Source: Tessaracoccus aquimaris
Lineage (GTDB): Bacteria > Actinomycetota > Actinomycetes > Propionibacteriales > Propionibacteriaceae
NCBI RefSeq assembly: GCF_001997345.1
Contig: NZ_CP019606.1
Span: 2,852,001 to 2,916,000, forward strand
Reading direction: 5' to 3'
Length of the DNA stretch: 64,000 bases
The notes beneath the pieces are model-generated. The model saw only the letters and a program-made list of their open reading frames with translations. It was not told the DNA's origin and did not search any database. This document shows, in pieces, positions 28,483 to 38,406 of this stretch. Both the position numbers and the translations under genes were made by a program. The number at the start of each line of letters is the position of its first letter. The stretch's first letter is position 1.

Positions 28483-30147
28483 CTAGCGGCGGTCGGCGAC
28501 GGCGCGACCCGCGGCGCGACCGGAGAAGATGCAGCCGCCGAGGAAGGTGCCCTCGAGCGCGTTGTAGCCGTGCACTCCCCCGCCGCCGAACCCGGCGACC
28601 TCACCAGCCGCGAACAGCCCAGGGATCGCCGCGCCGTCCGCGTCGAGGACCTGCGAGTCGAGGTTCGTCTGCAGCCCTCCAAGCGTCTTGCGCGACAAGA
28701 TGTTGAGCCGGACGCCGATCAACGGTCCGTGCGACCTGTCGAGGATCTTGTGCGGCCGGGCGACCCGGATCAGCTTGTCGGTGCGGGAGCGACGCGCGTT
28801 GTGGATCACCATCACCTGCACGTCCTTGGTGAACGCGTTGTCCATCTCGCGGTCGCGCGCGACGATCTGCCGCTCGATCTCCTCGACGTCCAGCGCAGGT
28901 CCGCGCGTGATCCCGTTCATCCTGGCGACCAGTTCCCCGAGCGTGTCCGCGACGACGAAGTCGATGCCGTGTTGCTTGAACGCCTCGACGGGCCCGGGCG
29001 CGCCCTTTGCGAGCCGCGTCTTCACGAGGAACGAGACGTCCCTGCCCGTCAGGTCCGGGTTCTGCTCCGACCCGGACAGCGCGAACTCCTTCTCGATGAT
29101 CGACTGCGTCAGCACGAACCAGGAGTAGTCGTGCCCGGTGGCGAGGATCTGCTTCATGGCGCCGATCGAGTCGGCGCCGGGCACGCCGGACATGCCAGTC
29201 AGCCTGCGCCCTAGAGCGTCGAACCACATCGACGACGGGCCCGGCAGGATCCGGATGGCGTGGTCGGGCCAGATCGGGTCCCAGTTGTGGATGCCCTCGG
29301 TGTAGGCCCACATCCGGTCCCGGTTGACGATGCGGCCGCCCGCGCGTTCGGTGATGCCGAGCATCCGGCCGTCGACGTGCGCGGGGACGCCGGAGATCAG
29401 GTGCGACGGCGCTGGCCCGACCCTGTCGGTTGGCCAGTTGCGGCGCATCAGCTCGTGGTTGTGCCCGATGCCTCCGGAGGTGACGATGACGGCGCTCGCC
29501 CTCGCCTCGAAGTCGCCGACCACCTCGCGCGACGACGAGACGCCCCGGGCGGAGTCGTCGTCGGCGAGCACCGACCCGCGCACCCCGACCACCGCCCCGT
29601 CCTCGACGATCAGGTCGTCGACCCTGCGTCGGAAGCCGAACTCGACGCGACCGGCGCGCTCGGCCTCCAGAACCGGCGTCGCGAACAGTTCGACGACCCG
29701 CGGCCCGGTCCCCCAGGTGATGTGGAAGCGGGGCACCGAGTTGCCGTGCCCAAGCGCCGACCCCTCGCCGCGCTCGGCCCAGCCCACGAAGGGGACGGCG
29801 CTCCAGCCGAGCCTGCGCAGGTACTCGCGCTTGCCGTCGGCGGCCCATTGGACGTAGGCGCGGGCCCACTGCGACCCCCACGAGTCCTCGTCGGCGAGCC
29901 TGTCGAACTGCGCCGAACCGTTCCAGTCCTGCCAGGCGAGGTCGAGGGAGTCCTTCACGCCCATCCGGCGCTGCTCGGGGCTGTCGACCAGGAACAGCCC
30001 GCCCAGCGACCAGAAGGCCTGCCCGCCGAGGTTGGCGCGGTTCTCCTGGTCGAGGATCAGCACCCGGTTGCCGCGCAGGCCGGCCTCGTACGCGGCGACC
30101 AGGCCGGCGAGCCCCGCCCCGACCACGACGACGTCCGGCTTGAACAT
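28483..30147 (-). CDS. FAD-dependent dehydrogenase (KstD/fumarate-reductase-like)
   Basis: 554 residues. FAD loop VVVGAGLAGLVAAYEAGLRGNRVLILDQ, then LGGQAFWSLGGLF; C-terminal FAD contact LFAAGEVAGFGGGGVHGYNALEGTFLGG. It matches the predicted-oxidoreductase group related to ketosteroid dehydrogenases and flavocytochrome fumarate reductases. GGGAGG precedes the ATG by 7 nt. The substrate is unknown; it is the second member of this superfamily in the window and, unlike the first, is uninterrupted. Confidence 0.88.
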   Translation of the reverse strand: MFKPDVVVVGAGLAGLVAAYEAGLRGNRVLILDQENRANLGGQAFWSLGGLFLVDSPEQRRMGVKDSLDLAWQDWNGSAQFDRLADEDSWGSQWARAYVQWAADGKREYLRRLGWSAVPFVGWAERGEGSALGHGNSVPRFHITWGTGPRVVELFATPVLEAERAGRVEFGFRRRVDDLIVEDGAVVGVRGSVLADDDSARGVSSSREVVGDFEARASAVIVTSGGIGHNHELMRRNWPTDRVGPAPSHLISGVPAHVDGRMLGITERAGGRIVNRDRMWAYTEGIHNWDPIWPDHAIRILPGPSSMWFDALGRRLTGMSGVPGADSIGAMKQILATGHDYSWFVLTQSIIEKEFALSGSEQNPDLTGRDVSFLVKTRLAKGAPGPVEAFKQHGIDFVVADTLGELVARMNGITRGPALDVEEIERQIVARDREMDNAFTKDVQVMVIHNARRSRTDKLIRVARPHKILDRSHGPLIGVRLNILSRKTLGGLQTNLDSQVLDADGAAIPGLFAAGEVAGFGGGGVHGYNALEGTFLGGCIFSGRAAGRAVADRR

Positions 30148-30162
30148 GCTCGACCTCCCAGA

Positions 30163-30176
30163 TCTGCTTTCGCAGA
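30163..30176. promoter_or_regulatory. Perfect palindrome upstream of the flavoprotein gene
   Basis: TCTGC-TTTC-GCAGA, between divergent flavoprotein and YciI genes. A possible operator; no cognate regulator is adjacent. Confidence 0.35.
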
Positions 30177-30272
30177 CATTCTGGCCGACGCGGCACCGGT
30201 TTGGGCGTACGGCTGCACACCTGCCGACCCCGGGGTGAGACTGGAACGGTCACCGATGCAAGGAGAACTCCC

Positions 30273-30599
30273 ATGGCAAAGTTCCTGATCTGCCTCTACG
30301 GCCCCACTCGCCCCGATCCCGACCGCGACTCGTCCAACGATCTCGCCGAGCACCAGGCCTACGCCGAACAGATCCAGCAGGAGGACGTGCTGCGGTTCGC
30401 CTGCGTCGTCAGCGACCCGATGGCGACGGTCACGCTCGGCAACGTCCACGACGACGCATCGTCCGCCGAGCCGAAGGGCGCGCTCGTCGGCGCCTACGTC
30501 ATCGAGATCGACGACCTCGACGAGGCCCTCGCCGTGGCCCAGCGCAACCCCATCACCAGCCAAGGTGGCTACCTGGAGGTCCGCCAGATTCAGGACTGA
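30273..30599 (+). CDS. YciI-like family protein
   Basis: 108 residues: MAKFLICLYGP...EHQAYAEQIQQEDVLRFACVVSDP...VGAYVIEIDDLDEALAVAQRNPITSQGGYLEVRQI, the ferredoxin-like YCII fold. The catalytic role is uncertain in the family. AAGGAGA lies 8 nt before the ATG. Monocistronic, followed by a terminator hairpin. Confidence 0.83.
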   Translation: MAKFLICLYGPTRPDPDRDSSNDLAEHQAYAEQIQQEDVLRFACVVSDPMATVTLGNVHDDASSAEPKGALVGAYVIEIDDLDEALAVAQRNPITSQGGYLEVRQIQD

Positions 30600-30632
30600 C
30601 CGTCCACCCCACTCGCCGCCCGATCGGCGCCT

Positions 30633-30652
30633 CCGCTCCTTGCCGGGAGCGG
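30633..30652 (+). terminator. Hairpin terminator after the YciI gene
   Basis: CCGCTCC-TTGCCG-GGAGCGG, a perfect 7-bp stem, 34 bp after the stop, followed by TTACC. Confidence 0.6.
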
Positions 30653-30754
30653 TTACCCCGGGGCGCGGTGGCATGTCCCGGCGTCCTCCGCGAAGATAGA
30701 TGCCGGCGCCGTCCTCCGACGGCGATCTCGTAGCCCTTTCAGGAGTTCACCCCG

Positions 30755-33700
30755 ATGATTCCCGACGTCCTGCGCACCTCCTTCGAAGCATCTCAGCCGG
30801 CGTCGCCGGGAGAAGGCGAAGGCATCACCGCGCAGGTCGGCTCCGGCCCGCAGACCCAACTCGCCGGGACCTCACGGCACGGCTCGTCCGGGCTCCGCGC
30901 GATGCGGGTGCGCTGGGACGGCCCGGGCGAGCGTCGCGTCGTCATCGTCGACACCCCGGTGCGTGTCCCCGCGAATGGGCGGCTCAGCTACGACATCTTC
31001 CTCGACGCCGACCTCGACGACCCGACGCCGCCCGGGGCGTTCGTCTGCCTCGACCTGCTCTTCGACGACGGCACAACCCTGTCGGCGTCCTCCCCGATCG
31101 ACGCGCACGGGGTCGGACTCTCCCCGGCCGCGCAGGGGACCTCGCGCATCCTGATGCCGCTGCAATGGAACCGCGTCTCCTGCGCCCTCGACGGGTTCGA
31201 GGGCCGCACCGTCACGCAGGTCGTCGCATGGGTCGAGTCAACGGACGCGGGTCAGGCGTGGATCGACGACGTCGCCATCGATGCGGGGCCCCGCGGGCTC
31301 GATCCGGTCGACCTGGTCGACACCCGCCGCGGCTCCAACTCGTCCTTCGAACTCTCGCGAGGCAACACCTACCCGGCGACCGGCCTGCCGAACGGCGCGC
31401 TGCTGACCTCGCCGTCGACACGCCGCGCCCTCGACTGGTTCTACTCGTGGGCACGGCACAACACCTCGTCCGGCTACCCCGCGTTCGAGGGCATCGTCCT
31501 CACCAACCAGCCCAGCCCCTGGATGGGCGACCGCAACCAGTTGATCCTCACGCCGACGTGGGCCGACTCGTGCGAGCCGCACACGTTCAGCCACGCCGAA
31601 GAGGAGGCGCGCCCGTACCGCTACCGCGTCCAACTCGACGACGGTCCGCTCGTGGAACTGGCCCCCACCGGCCACGGCTGCATCGTGCGCCTCGGCCTCC
31701 CCGACTCCGACGGGACGCTGCGACTCGGCGTCGGCGTGTGCAGCGGCGACTTCCGTCTCAGACAGCGGGACGACGGCCTGTGGGTCGGCTGGGTCGACAA
31801 CGGCTCGGGCCTGTCGGTCGGCAGGAGCAGGCTGTACGTGGCGATCGCCTTCGATGCGCCTTCCAGCCTCGACAACGCCAAGCCGCTGCGGATCCGACTC
31901 GACGCCCGCCCCGGGGAGAGCGTCGAGGCCCGGATCGGCACGTCGCTGGTTGGGTCGGCGCAGGCGGTCGCGGTGCTGCGCGACGAACTCGACGCCGACT
32001 TCGCCGACCTGGCCGACGCGGCCCGCGGGCTGTGGGCCGAGCGGCTCGGGGTCCTCGACCTGGAGGGGGCCAGCCACGACCAGCGCGTCAGCGCCTACTC
32101 CAGCCTGTATCGCGTCGGCATCTTCCCGAACTTCAGCGACGAGGTCGTCGACGGTTCGACGGTGCACGCCAGTCCCGTCCTTCCGCACCTGCGCGACAGC
32201 GACGACGACGTCACCGGCGCCCAGGTCGTCGCAGGTCGGATGGCCGTCAACCACGGCTTCTGGGACACCTACCGCACCGTGTGGCCCCTGTACGCGCTCG
32301 CCTACCCAGCGGAGGGCGCCGCGCTGGCCGATGGGTTCGTCGAGCAGTACCGCAGCGGCGGATGGGTCGCGCGGTGGTCGTCGCCCGGCTACGCCGACCT
32401 GATGACCGGTACCAGTTCCGACGTGGCCTTCGCCGACCTGGACGCCAAGGGCGCCCCGCTGCCGGACCGCCGCTCCACCTACCTGGCGGGTCTGCGGAAC
32501 GCGACGGCGATGCCCACCTCTCCCGGCGTCGGCCGCAAGGACCTGTGGTTCGTGTTCCACGGCGCGCCCACCCCTGAGTCGCACGAGCCGGTGTCGTGGG
32601 CGTTCGAGGCGTCACTCAACGACCACGCGCTCGGCCTGATGGCGGGACGCCTCGCCGACGACCCCACGCTTGACGAGCGCGCCGCCAGGAGGCTGCGCGA
32701 CGAGTCGGCCTATCTGATTGGCCGCGCCTCGACGTATGCGAATCTGTTCGACTCCTCGACGGGCTTCTTCCAGAGTCGCCGCCTCGACGGATCGTTCCGC
32801 ACCCCGTCGGCGGAGTACGACCCATGCGTCTGGGGTGGCGACTACACGGAGGCCAACGGCTGGTCCTACGCCTTCCCCGCCCCGCACGACGTTGCGGGCT
32901 TGGCGCATCTAGTGGGCGGACGTGAGGGTCTGCGTCGCCGCTTGGACGAGTTCTTCGCCACGCCCGAGCGCGGCAAACTGCCGGGCACCTACCCGGCCGG
33001 GATGCACGAGATCACCGAGGCGCGCCTGACGCGGGCCGGCCAGTTCGCCGTCAGCAACCAGCCCGTGCACCACATCCCGTTCCTGTACGCGTTCACGTCG
33101 ACGCCGTGGCGGGTCGGCGAGATCGTGCGCGACGCCGTCCGACGCCTGTTCCGCGGCTCCGAGGTCGGCCAGGGTTACCCCGGCGACGAGGACAACGGCG
33201 AGATGTCGGCCTGGTATCTGTTTGCCATCGCCGGGCTGTACCCGCTGCAGGTCGGCACGTCGCGTTACACGCTGCACTCCCCGTCGGTGCCTGTCAGCCG
33301 CTGGCGACTGCCAGGAGGCGACCTCGTCATCCGCGCCGAGGGCGACGGCGACTACGTGCAGTCGGTGTCGCTGGACGGCGCCCCTGTCGACCGGACCTGG
33401 ATCGACCATTCGGAACTGCTGGGCGGCCGGGAACTCGTGTTCCTGTTGGGCGATCAGCAGTCGGCGTGGGGCGTCGAGCAGGACGCATCCGCCGCGTCGC
33501 TGACCCCGTGGGGCGAGGCACCGAGCCGCTGGGTCGACGTGGGCTCCGAGGGCACGGTGTCGCGGACGGGTGGGGCCGAGGGTGCGCTGTCAGCGAGCGA
33601 CGCCGATGTGTCGGTGCTGGTCGACGACGAACCGCGAGGCGAGGCGAGGCTCGCGGCGGACGAAGGGCTCGAGTGGCGCTTCGACGCGCCGACCCGGGTC

Positions 33701-33949
33701 GAGGCGTACACGCTCACGGGCGGCGCCGACGCGGCCGACGGCTTGGCGTGGCGCCTGGAGGCCCACGACGGCACCAACTGGTCGGTGGTCGATGGTCGCG
33801 AAGGCGAGTCGTTCGAGTGGCCGACGCAGCTTCGGCCGTTCGTGCTGGACGCCCCGGTCGAGGCCGAGGCTCTGCGTCTGGTCTTCGAGACGCCGGTCAC
33901 GCTGGCCCAGGTCGAACTGCTGGCGCTGCGCCCCGTCACCGCGGGTTGA
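30755..33949 (+). CDS. GH92 alpha-mannosidase, Gln at the usual acid position
   Basis: 1064 residues, no signal peptide. An N-terminal beta-sandwich module lies at about 1-175. The GH92 catalytic region follows: VDTRRGSNSS, GFWDTYRTVWPLYALAYP, GGDYTEANGWSYAFPAPHD, SNQPVHHIPFLYAF and GYPGDEDNGEMSAWYLFAIAGLYPL. An F5/8-type C-terminal module (about 945-1064) may bind carbohydrate. GH92 enzymes are calcium-dependent exo-mannosidases. The usual GNEPSHH, which carries the general acid Glu, reads SNQPVHH here (Q769); see findings. AGGAG lies 10 nt before the ATG. Its TGA stop belongs to the adjoining repeat. Confidence 0.93.
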   Translation: MIPDVLRTSFEASQPASPGEGEGITAQVGSGPQTQLAGTSRHGSSGLRAMRVRWDGPGERRVVIVDTPVRVPANGRLSYDIFLDADLDDPTPPGAFVCLDLLFDDGTTLSASSPIDAHGVGLSPAAQGTSRILMPLQWNRVSCALDGFEGRTVTQVVAWVESTDAGQAWIDDVAIDAGPRGLDPVDLVDTRRGSNSSFELSRGNTYPATGLPNGALLTSPSTRRALDWFYSWARHNTSSGYPAFEGIVLTNQPSPWMGDRNQLILTPTWADSCEPHTFSHAEEEARPYRYRVQLDDGPLVELAPTGHGCIVRLGLPDSDGTLRLGVGVCSGDFRLRQRDDGLWVGWVDNGSGLSVGRSRLYVAIAFDAPSSLDNAKPLRIRLDARPGESVEARIGTSLVGSAQAVAVLRDELDADFADLADAARGLWAERLGVLDLEGASHDQRVSAYSSLYRVGIFPNFSDEVVDGSTVHASPVLPHLRDSDDDVTGAQVVAGRMAVNHGFWDTYRTVWPLYALAYPAEGAALADGFVEQYRSGGWVARWSSPGYADLMTGTSSDVAFADLDAKGAPLPDRRSTYLAGLRNATAMPTSPGVGRKDLWFVFHGAPTPESHEPVSWAFEASLNDHALGLMAGRLADDPTLDERAARRLRDESAYLIGRASTYANLFDSSTGFFQSRRLDGSFRTPSAEYDPCVWGGDYTEANGWSYAFPAPHDVAGLAHLVGGREGLRRRLDEFFATPERGKLPGTYPAGMHEITEARLTRAGQFAVSNQPVHHIPFLYAFTSTPWRVGEIVRDAVRRLFRGSEVGQGYPGDEDNGEMSAWYLFAIAGLYPLQVGTSRYTLHSPSVPVSRWRLPGGDLVIRAEGDGDYVQSVSLDGAPVDRTWIDHSELLGGRELVFLLGDQQSAWGVEQDASAASLTPWGEAPSRWVDVGSEGTVSRTGGAEGALSASDADVSVLVDDEPRGEARLAADEGLEWRFDAPTRVEAYTLTGGADAADGLAWRLEAHDGTNWSVVDGREGESFEWPTQLRPFVLDAPVEAEALRLVFETPVTLAQVELLALRPVTAG

Positions 33950-34325
33950 GCCGCGCCAAGGCGCGAAGCGCCGCGACGCGCGTCGAAACCAACCCGGACC
34001 CACGCAGAGACCTGGCCCAAGCCCCCGGACACCTCACGAGGTTTCGACCGATGTCGACCGCTCCGCGCTCGACATGGCTCAACCAGCGGTCCCGCCGGTT
34101 GAGCCGCGCCAAGGCGCGAAGCGCCGCAACGCCCGCCGACCATGGGTTGAGCCGCGCCAAGGCGCGCAGCGCCGTAGCTCGCGTCGAAACCAACCAACCC
34201 GCACCGACAAGCACACCCGACCACAATCGGACCCTCGACAAGCTCGGGGAACTGGGTCCCTGCGAGCCTCGCGAGGTTTCGACCGATGCCGGCCGCTCCG
34301 CGCCCGCCATGGCTCAACCAGCGCG
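33944..34325. repeat. Repeat cluster R4
   Basis: Three forward modules of the form GGTTGAGCCGCGCCAAGGCGCG ... GCGTCGAAACC (33944, about 34099 and 34143), whose inner hairpins are GCGCCAAGGCGC and GCGAAGCGC. Two inverted modules of the form GTTTCGACCGATG ... CATGGCTCAACC (about 34042 and 34277). One short form is near 34229. The first copy starts inside the GH92 stop codon. The cluster runs up to the S9 peptidase gene. Confidence 0.82.
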
Positions 34326-34327
34326 AC

Positions 34328-36352
34328 CTACAGGATCGCCGGATGCTCCATCGTCGTGTCGTTCCTAGCCGCCTCAGCGAAGCCGAGCACCGACTCGTAC
34401 CAGACGATCGCGTGCTGCGGAGTCAGGATCCAGTGGTTCTCGTCGGGGAAGTACAGGAAGCGGTGCGGGAATTGCGCGGGGTCGCCGTCGTAGTTCTCGT
34501 TGAGCGCCCACCACAGCGCGAGCCCCTCGCTGATCGGCACCCGGTAGTCCTTGTCGCCGTGAATCACCAGCATGGGCGTGACGATGTCGGCCGCCAGCAG
34601 GTGCGGAGAGTTGGCCTGCAGCATCTCCGGGCTCAGTTCCCGCTTCCAGTACCAGGCTGCGTCCGTCGTCGGGCCGAAGCTCGTCAGGTTCCACAGCGAC
34701 GCGTGCGACACGATGCCCTTGAACCGGTCGGTGTGGGTGGCGATCCAGTTCGCCATGTAGCCGCCGAACGAACCGCCCATCATGACGGTGGCGTCGTCGC
34801 GGATGTCGGCGCGCGCCTCGATCGCGTCGGTGAGCGCCATCACGTCGGTGTAGGGCTCCGCGCCCCACTGTCCCCAGCCACGCTGAATGAAGTCCTGGCC
34901 GTAGCCGGTCGACAGGGCCGGGTCGGGCAGCAGCACCGCCTGGCCGCGCGACGCTAGCAGCCAGGGGCACCAGCGCCACGACCAGGCGTTCCAGGACGAG
35001 ACCGGGCCGCCGTGGACCCAGAGCGTCAGCGGGGCGGGGTTCTCGGCGGACGCGCCGTCGGGCAGCACCAGCCAACCGGGGATGCGGGTGCCGTCGGCGG
35101 CGGTGGTCTCGACGCGCTCGACGCGTCCCGGCAGGTCCGGGTAGCTGACGGGCGCCTGCAGGACGCGACTGGTCGCCGACTCGACATCGATGGCGACGAT
35201 GTCGCCGGGGTTGGAGTAGGACGTGCGCAGCGCATACAGGGTGGCGCCGTCGGGTGCCATCATGACGGACGAGTGGGCGCCCTCCTGCGTGAGCCGGCGG
35301 ACCTCCCCTGAGACCAGATCGACCGAGAAGACCGGCGATGCGCCGTCCTCATCCGCCACGACGAACGCGGTCGAGGCGTCTGGGGAGAAGGCGACGGAGA
35401 GCCCCACCTGTCCCACTCGCCTGCTACGACCCTTTCGTCGCCGGAGGCCAGGTCGATCAGCCACAACTGGGCCTCGACGGCGCGCTCCGAGGTGGAGATC
35501 CGCTGACGAATGCACAGCACGAGACTGCCGTCATCGCTGACCACCGGCTGCGCGAACTCGTGCTCTTCATCGGAGGCGATGACGCTGCGCTCCCCGGAGA
35601 CGGGGTCGATCCTGACGATCCGCTCGACGGTGACGCCGCGCGACAGGTGCTCGTTCCACACCGCCACCAGGGTCGAGCCGTCTCGCGACTGCGCGAGCCC
35701 CCGATCGCGTCGCCAACGTCGCCGGTGACATCGGCGCTGTCGGCGAGGCTGTGGTCGTCGATGTCCCCGACGACTCGGGCGCGACGGACTCGGAGGTGCT
35801 CGGCGCCGAGGTCGTGATCCCAGTAGCGAACCGGGTAGCCGTCATGCAGGATCGCCGACACCTTGCGCTTGGAGCGCGACTCCCGCTTCTCGGCGTCCGC
35901 CTCGTCGCCGTCGACACCGTCATACATCAGCACGCCGAGCAGCACGTCGTCGTTGGCGGCGTTGGTCAGTACCGAGCCCCAACCGCCGTCTCGCCGCGCC
36001 AGCACGTAGGCCTCGCCGCCGTCGGCGGGCAGGCACCAGAGCGCCGTGGTCCAGTCCTTGGGCGCGTCACCGTCGTTGGGGATGTCTCGCTTGGAGGTGA
36101 ACACCAGCGATCCGTCGCGCAGGAACGCCGCCGCGGCCTCGCCCTTGAGGGAACGCGTCTTGCGGATGGCGCGCCGCTCGCCCGCGGTGTCGACGCTCCA
36201 CAGCGAGGTCACGTAGGAGGTCTTGTCTGTGTCCGGGCCCTGCACCGAGGCCATCAGCGTCGAGCCGTCGTGGCTGAGCATGAGGCCCGCGAGGCGCGGG
36301 GTGGTGACGTAGGTCTCGAGATCGAACCAGGGGAGGGTTGGGTGTCAGGCAT
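34328..36352 (-). pseudogene. S9-family prolyl oligopeptidase, three apparent frameshifts
   Basis: Serine peptidase: an N-terminal beta-propeller, then an alpha/beta hydrolase domain with nucleophile GGSFGGYMANW, acid VIHGDKDYRVP and His in DENHWIL. The reading frame changes three times: at GGGG 36330-36333, CCCCC 35698-35702 and CCCC 35402-35405. Adding one base to each run gives a single 675-residue protein that starts MPDTQPSPWFDLETYVTTPRLAGL, a typical opening for actinobacterial members. Because all three defects are homopolymer undercounts, the gene is probably intact in the organism. Confidence 0.85.
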
Positions 36353-36454
36353 GTCCCAACTCTGCCACCCGATAGGGACTGGCGTCGTCCACCCTCTGGG
36401 AGTCCTTAGGCCCAGCCACGAACTGCGCCACCCGCACCGAGGTGTCACCTCCTC

Positions 36455-36830
36455 TGGGCAATCGGACGTCTCGACAAGCTCGACGAACGGACGCCGAACC
36501 CTGAGCAGGGCGCCTGCGCCCGTGTCGAAGGGTCCGCAAGCCGCCGCGCTTGGACAAGCCTCACCCACCCGACTCCGCGCGACAAGCCACCAGCAACCAG
36601 CAACCAACACCCAGGAGGTGTCACCTCCACTCGGCAAATCGGACGTCTCGACAAGCTCGACGAACGACCCGACAACCACGAACCTCCCACCCACGCCGGA
36701 GCAGACTCCCACCGGCGCCGGAGCAGACCTCCACTGGAGAATCGGACGTCTCGACAAGCTCGACGAACGGACCGCCGCTCCCTGAGCAGGGCGCCTGCGC
36801 CCGTGTCGAAGGGTCCGCAAGCCAGCGCCC
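36455..36830. repeat. Repeat cluster R5
   Basis: Three copies of TCGGACGTCTCGACAAGCTCGACGAACG (about 36462, 36638 and 36745). Two copies of CCCTGAGCAGGGCGCCTGCGCCCGTGTCGAAGGGTCCG (about 36499 and 36780). Two longer spacers begin with GGTGTCACCTCC. It fills the 500-bp gap between the divergent S9 and iminopeptidase genes. Confidence 0.78.
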
Positions 36831-36855
36831 TGACCAGTGCGGCTATGGTCGCCAT

Positions 36856-38097
36856 GTGAGCACCCGACGCATGCAGGACCTGTCCATCGAGGACCACACC
36901 ATCACCGTCCCCCTCGACTGGAAGCACCCGGACGACGGCCGCACGATCGACGTGCACGCCGCCGTCATCACCCGGGAAGGCGGCGAGAAGTTGCCCTACC
37001 TCACGTTCCTGCAGGGTGGACCCGGCTATGAGGGGCCCAACCCGTTCCACGCGCCGACCTCGCCGTCCTGGCTCGACGCTGCCCTCGAGCGCTACCGCGT
37101 CGTGATGCTCGACCAGCGCGGCACCGGAAAGTCGACCCCGATCGGCGACGATGACCTCGCCCGCGGCACCGACGAACTCGTCGAGCGCCTCACGCACCTG
37201 CGCGCCGACTCGATCGTCCGCGACGCCGAGGCGCTGCGCGAGCACTTGGGCGTCGAGACCTGGTCGACGCTCGGCCAGTCGTTCGGCGGCTTCACCACCC
37301 TCAGTTACCTCAGCACCGACGCGGCCTCCCTCGACACCGTCTTCTTCACGGGCGGGCTGAGCGCGGTCGGCCACACCCCGGACGAGGCGTACGCGCTGTC
37401 CTTCGACAAGGTCCGCAACGCCACCGAGGCCTACTACCGCCGCTTCCCTGAGCACCGCGACGCGGTCAGCCGCCTAGTCGACCTGGCCGGAGCGGGCGAC
37501 CTGGTGCTGTCGTCGGGAGAGGTCGTCTCGGTGTCGAGGCTGCGCTCGATCGGGTCGCTGCTCGGCTCCGACGACGGCTGGCAGAGCCTGTGGGCGCTGC
37601 TCGACAAGGATCCGCGCACCAACGCGTTCCGCTACGACCTCGCCGACGCGCTGCCCTTCGGCGGCCGCAACCCGCTGTACTACGTGATCCACGAGTCCTG
37701 CTACGCCGACGGTGCCGCCACCCGATGGGCGGCGGAGCGCGTCGAACCGGACGACTTCCGGGCCGACCCGACGCTGCTGACCGCCGAGCACGTCCGACGC
37801 GACTGGGCCGACACGGTCCCGGCCTTCCAGCCGTGGCGCGAGGTCGTCGACGCCGTCGCCGAGATCGAATGGCCGAGGCTCTACGACGAGGCAGCGATCG
37901 CGGCGTCCGGCGCGAAGGGCGCGGCGGCCGTCTACTACAACGACATCTACGTGCCCGTCGAGTACTCCATGGAGACGGCTGCGTTGATGCCGGGCGTGAT
38001 GCCGTTCGTCACCAGCGGGCACGAACACAGCGGCCTGCGCTCTGGCGACGTGCTCCCCCACCTGTTCGACGTTGCCGCGGGTCGCCTCGTTCGCTGA
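36856..38097 (+). CDS. Proline-iminopeptidase-like alpha/beta hydrolase
   Basis: 413 residues. LQGGPGYEGPNPF (oxyanion HGGPG-type loop), VVMLDQRGTGKS and nucleophile GQSFGGFTTL are the S33 signature; the C-terminal SGHEHSG carries the likely His. It would release N-terminal residues from peptides. A TATGGT -10 at 36844-36849 ends 6 nt before the GTG (leaderless), which decides the start against the long upstream open frame. Confidence 0.9.
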   Translation: MSTRRMQDLSIEDHTITVPLDWKHPDDGRTIDVHAAVITREGGEKLPYLTFLQGGPGYEGPNPFHAPTSPSWLDAALERYRVVMLDQRGTGKSTPIGDDDLARGTDELVERLTHLRADSIVRDAEALREHLGVETWSTLGQSFGGFTTLSYLSTDAASLDTVFFTGGLSAVGHTPDEAYALSFDKVRNATEAYYRRFPEHRDAVSRLVDLAGAGDLVLSSGEVVSVSRLRSIGSLLGSDDGWQSLWALLDKDPRTNAFRYDLADALPFGGRNPLYYVIHESCYADGAATRWAAERVEPDDFRADPTLLTAEHVRRDWADTVPAFQPWREVVDAVAEIEWPRLYDEAAIAASGAKGAAAVYYNDIYVPVEYSMETAALMPGVMPFVTSGHEHSGLRSGDVLPHLFDVAAGRLVR

Positions 38098-38120
38098 ACG
38101 CCCGCGGATCGAGTGGTTAC

Positions 38121-38200
38121 TTGAGCATGTTTGGTGACCCGTTTGTGTTTGGAACGTGAAAACTGCGCCTTCGAGACAACGAGCAACCAAACATGCTCAA
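38121..38200. repeat. 80-bp palindromic element, copy 4 (inverted)
   Basis: Same 15-bp perfect ends as copy 3 (TTGAGCATGTTTGGT / ACCAAACATGCTCAA), 23 bp after the iminopeptidase stop. Its reverse complement aligns to copies 3 and 5 over the whole length, so the element has a direction despite being palindromic. Confidence 0.88.
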
Positions 38201-38256
38201 GGCCTCGCCAACCCCGGCCACGGACGACCGATTCGGGAATAGTTGAACCTTCACGG

Positions 38257-38406
38257 TAGAATGGGCCTCCGGTCCACCCAGTCTTGCAGTGGGCCGCCGG
38301 TGATCGGAGCCGAACCCACGCTTGGGAACTCCGCCAGCCGCGCCTGACGCCCCACTCGGGGGCGAGTTACGGGCGCCGCGCAAGACACCGATCAATAAGG
38401 ATCCCT
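38257..38406 (+). promoter_or_regulatory. Promoter and long 5' leader of the DEAD-box helicase gene
   Basis: A TAGAAT -10 at 38257-38262 puts the start of transcription near 38269, leaving about 138 nt of untranslated leader with several possible stems (for example CCCA-N9-TGGG at about 38277-38293). This is unusual beside the many leaderless genes here. Cold-induced helicases often have regulated leaders; no known riboswitch was recognised. Confidence 0.45.

Noticed and set aside
38201..38406. tRNA or known riboswitch in the helicase leader.
   Set aside because: No cloverleaf, T-loop or recognised riboswitch core could be found by eye.
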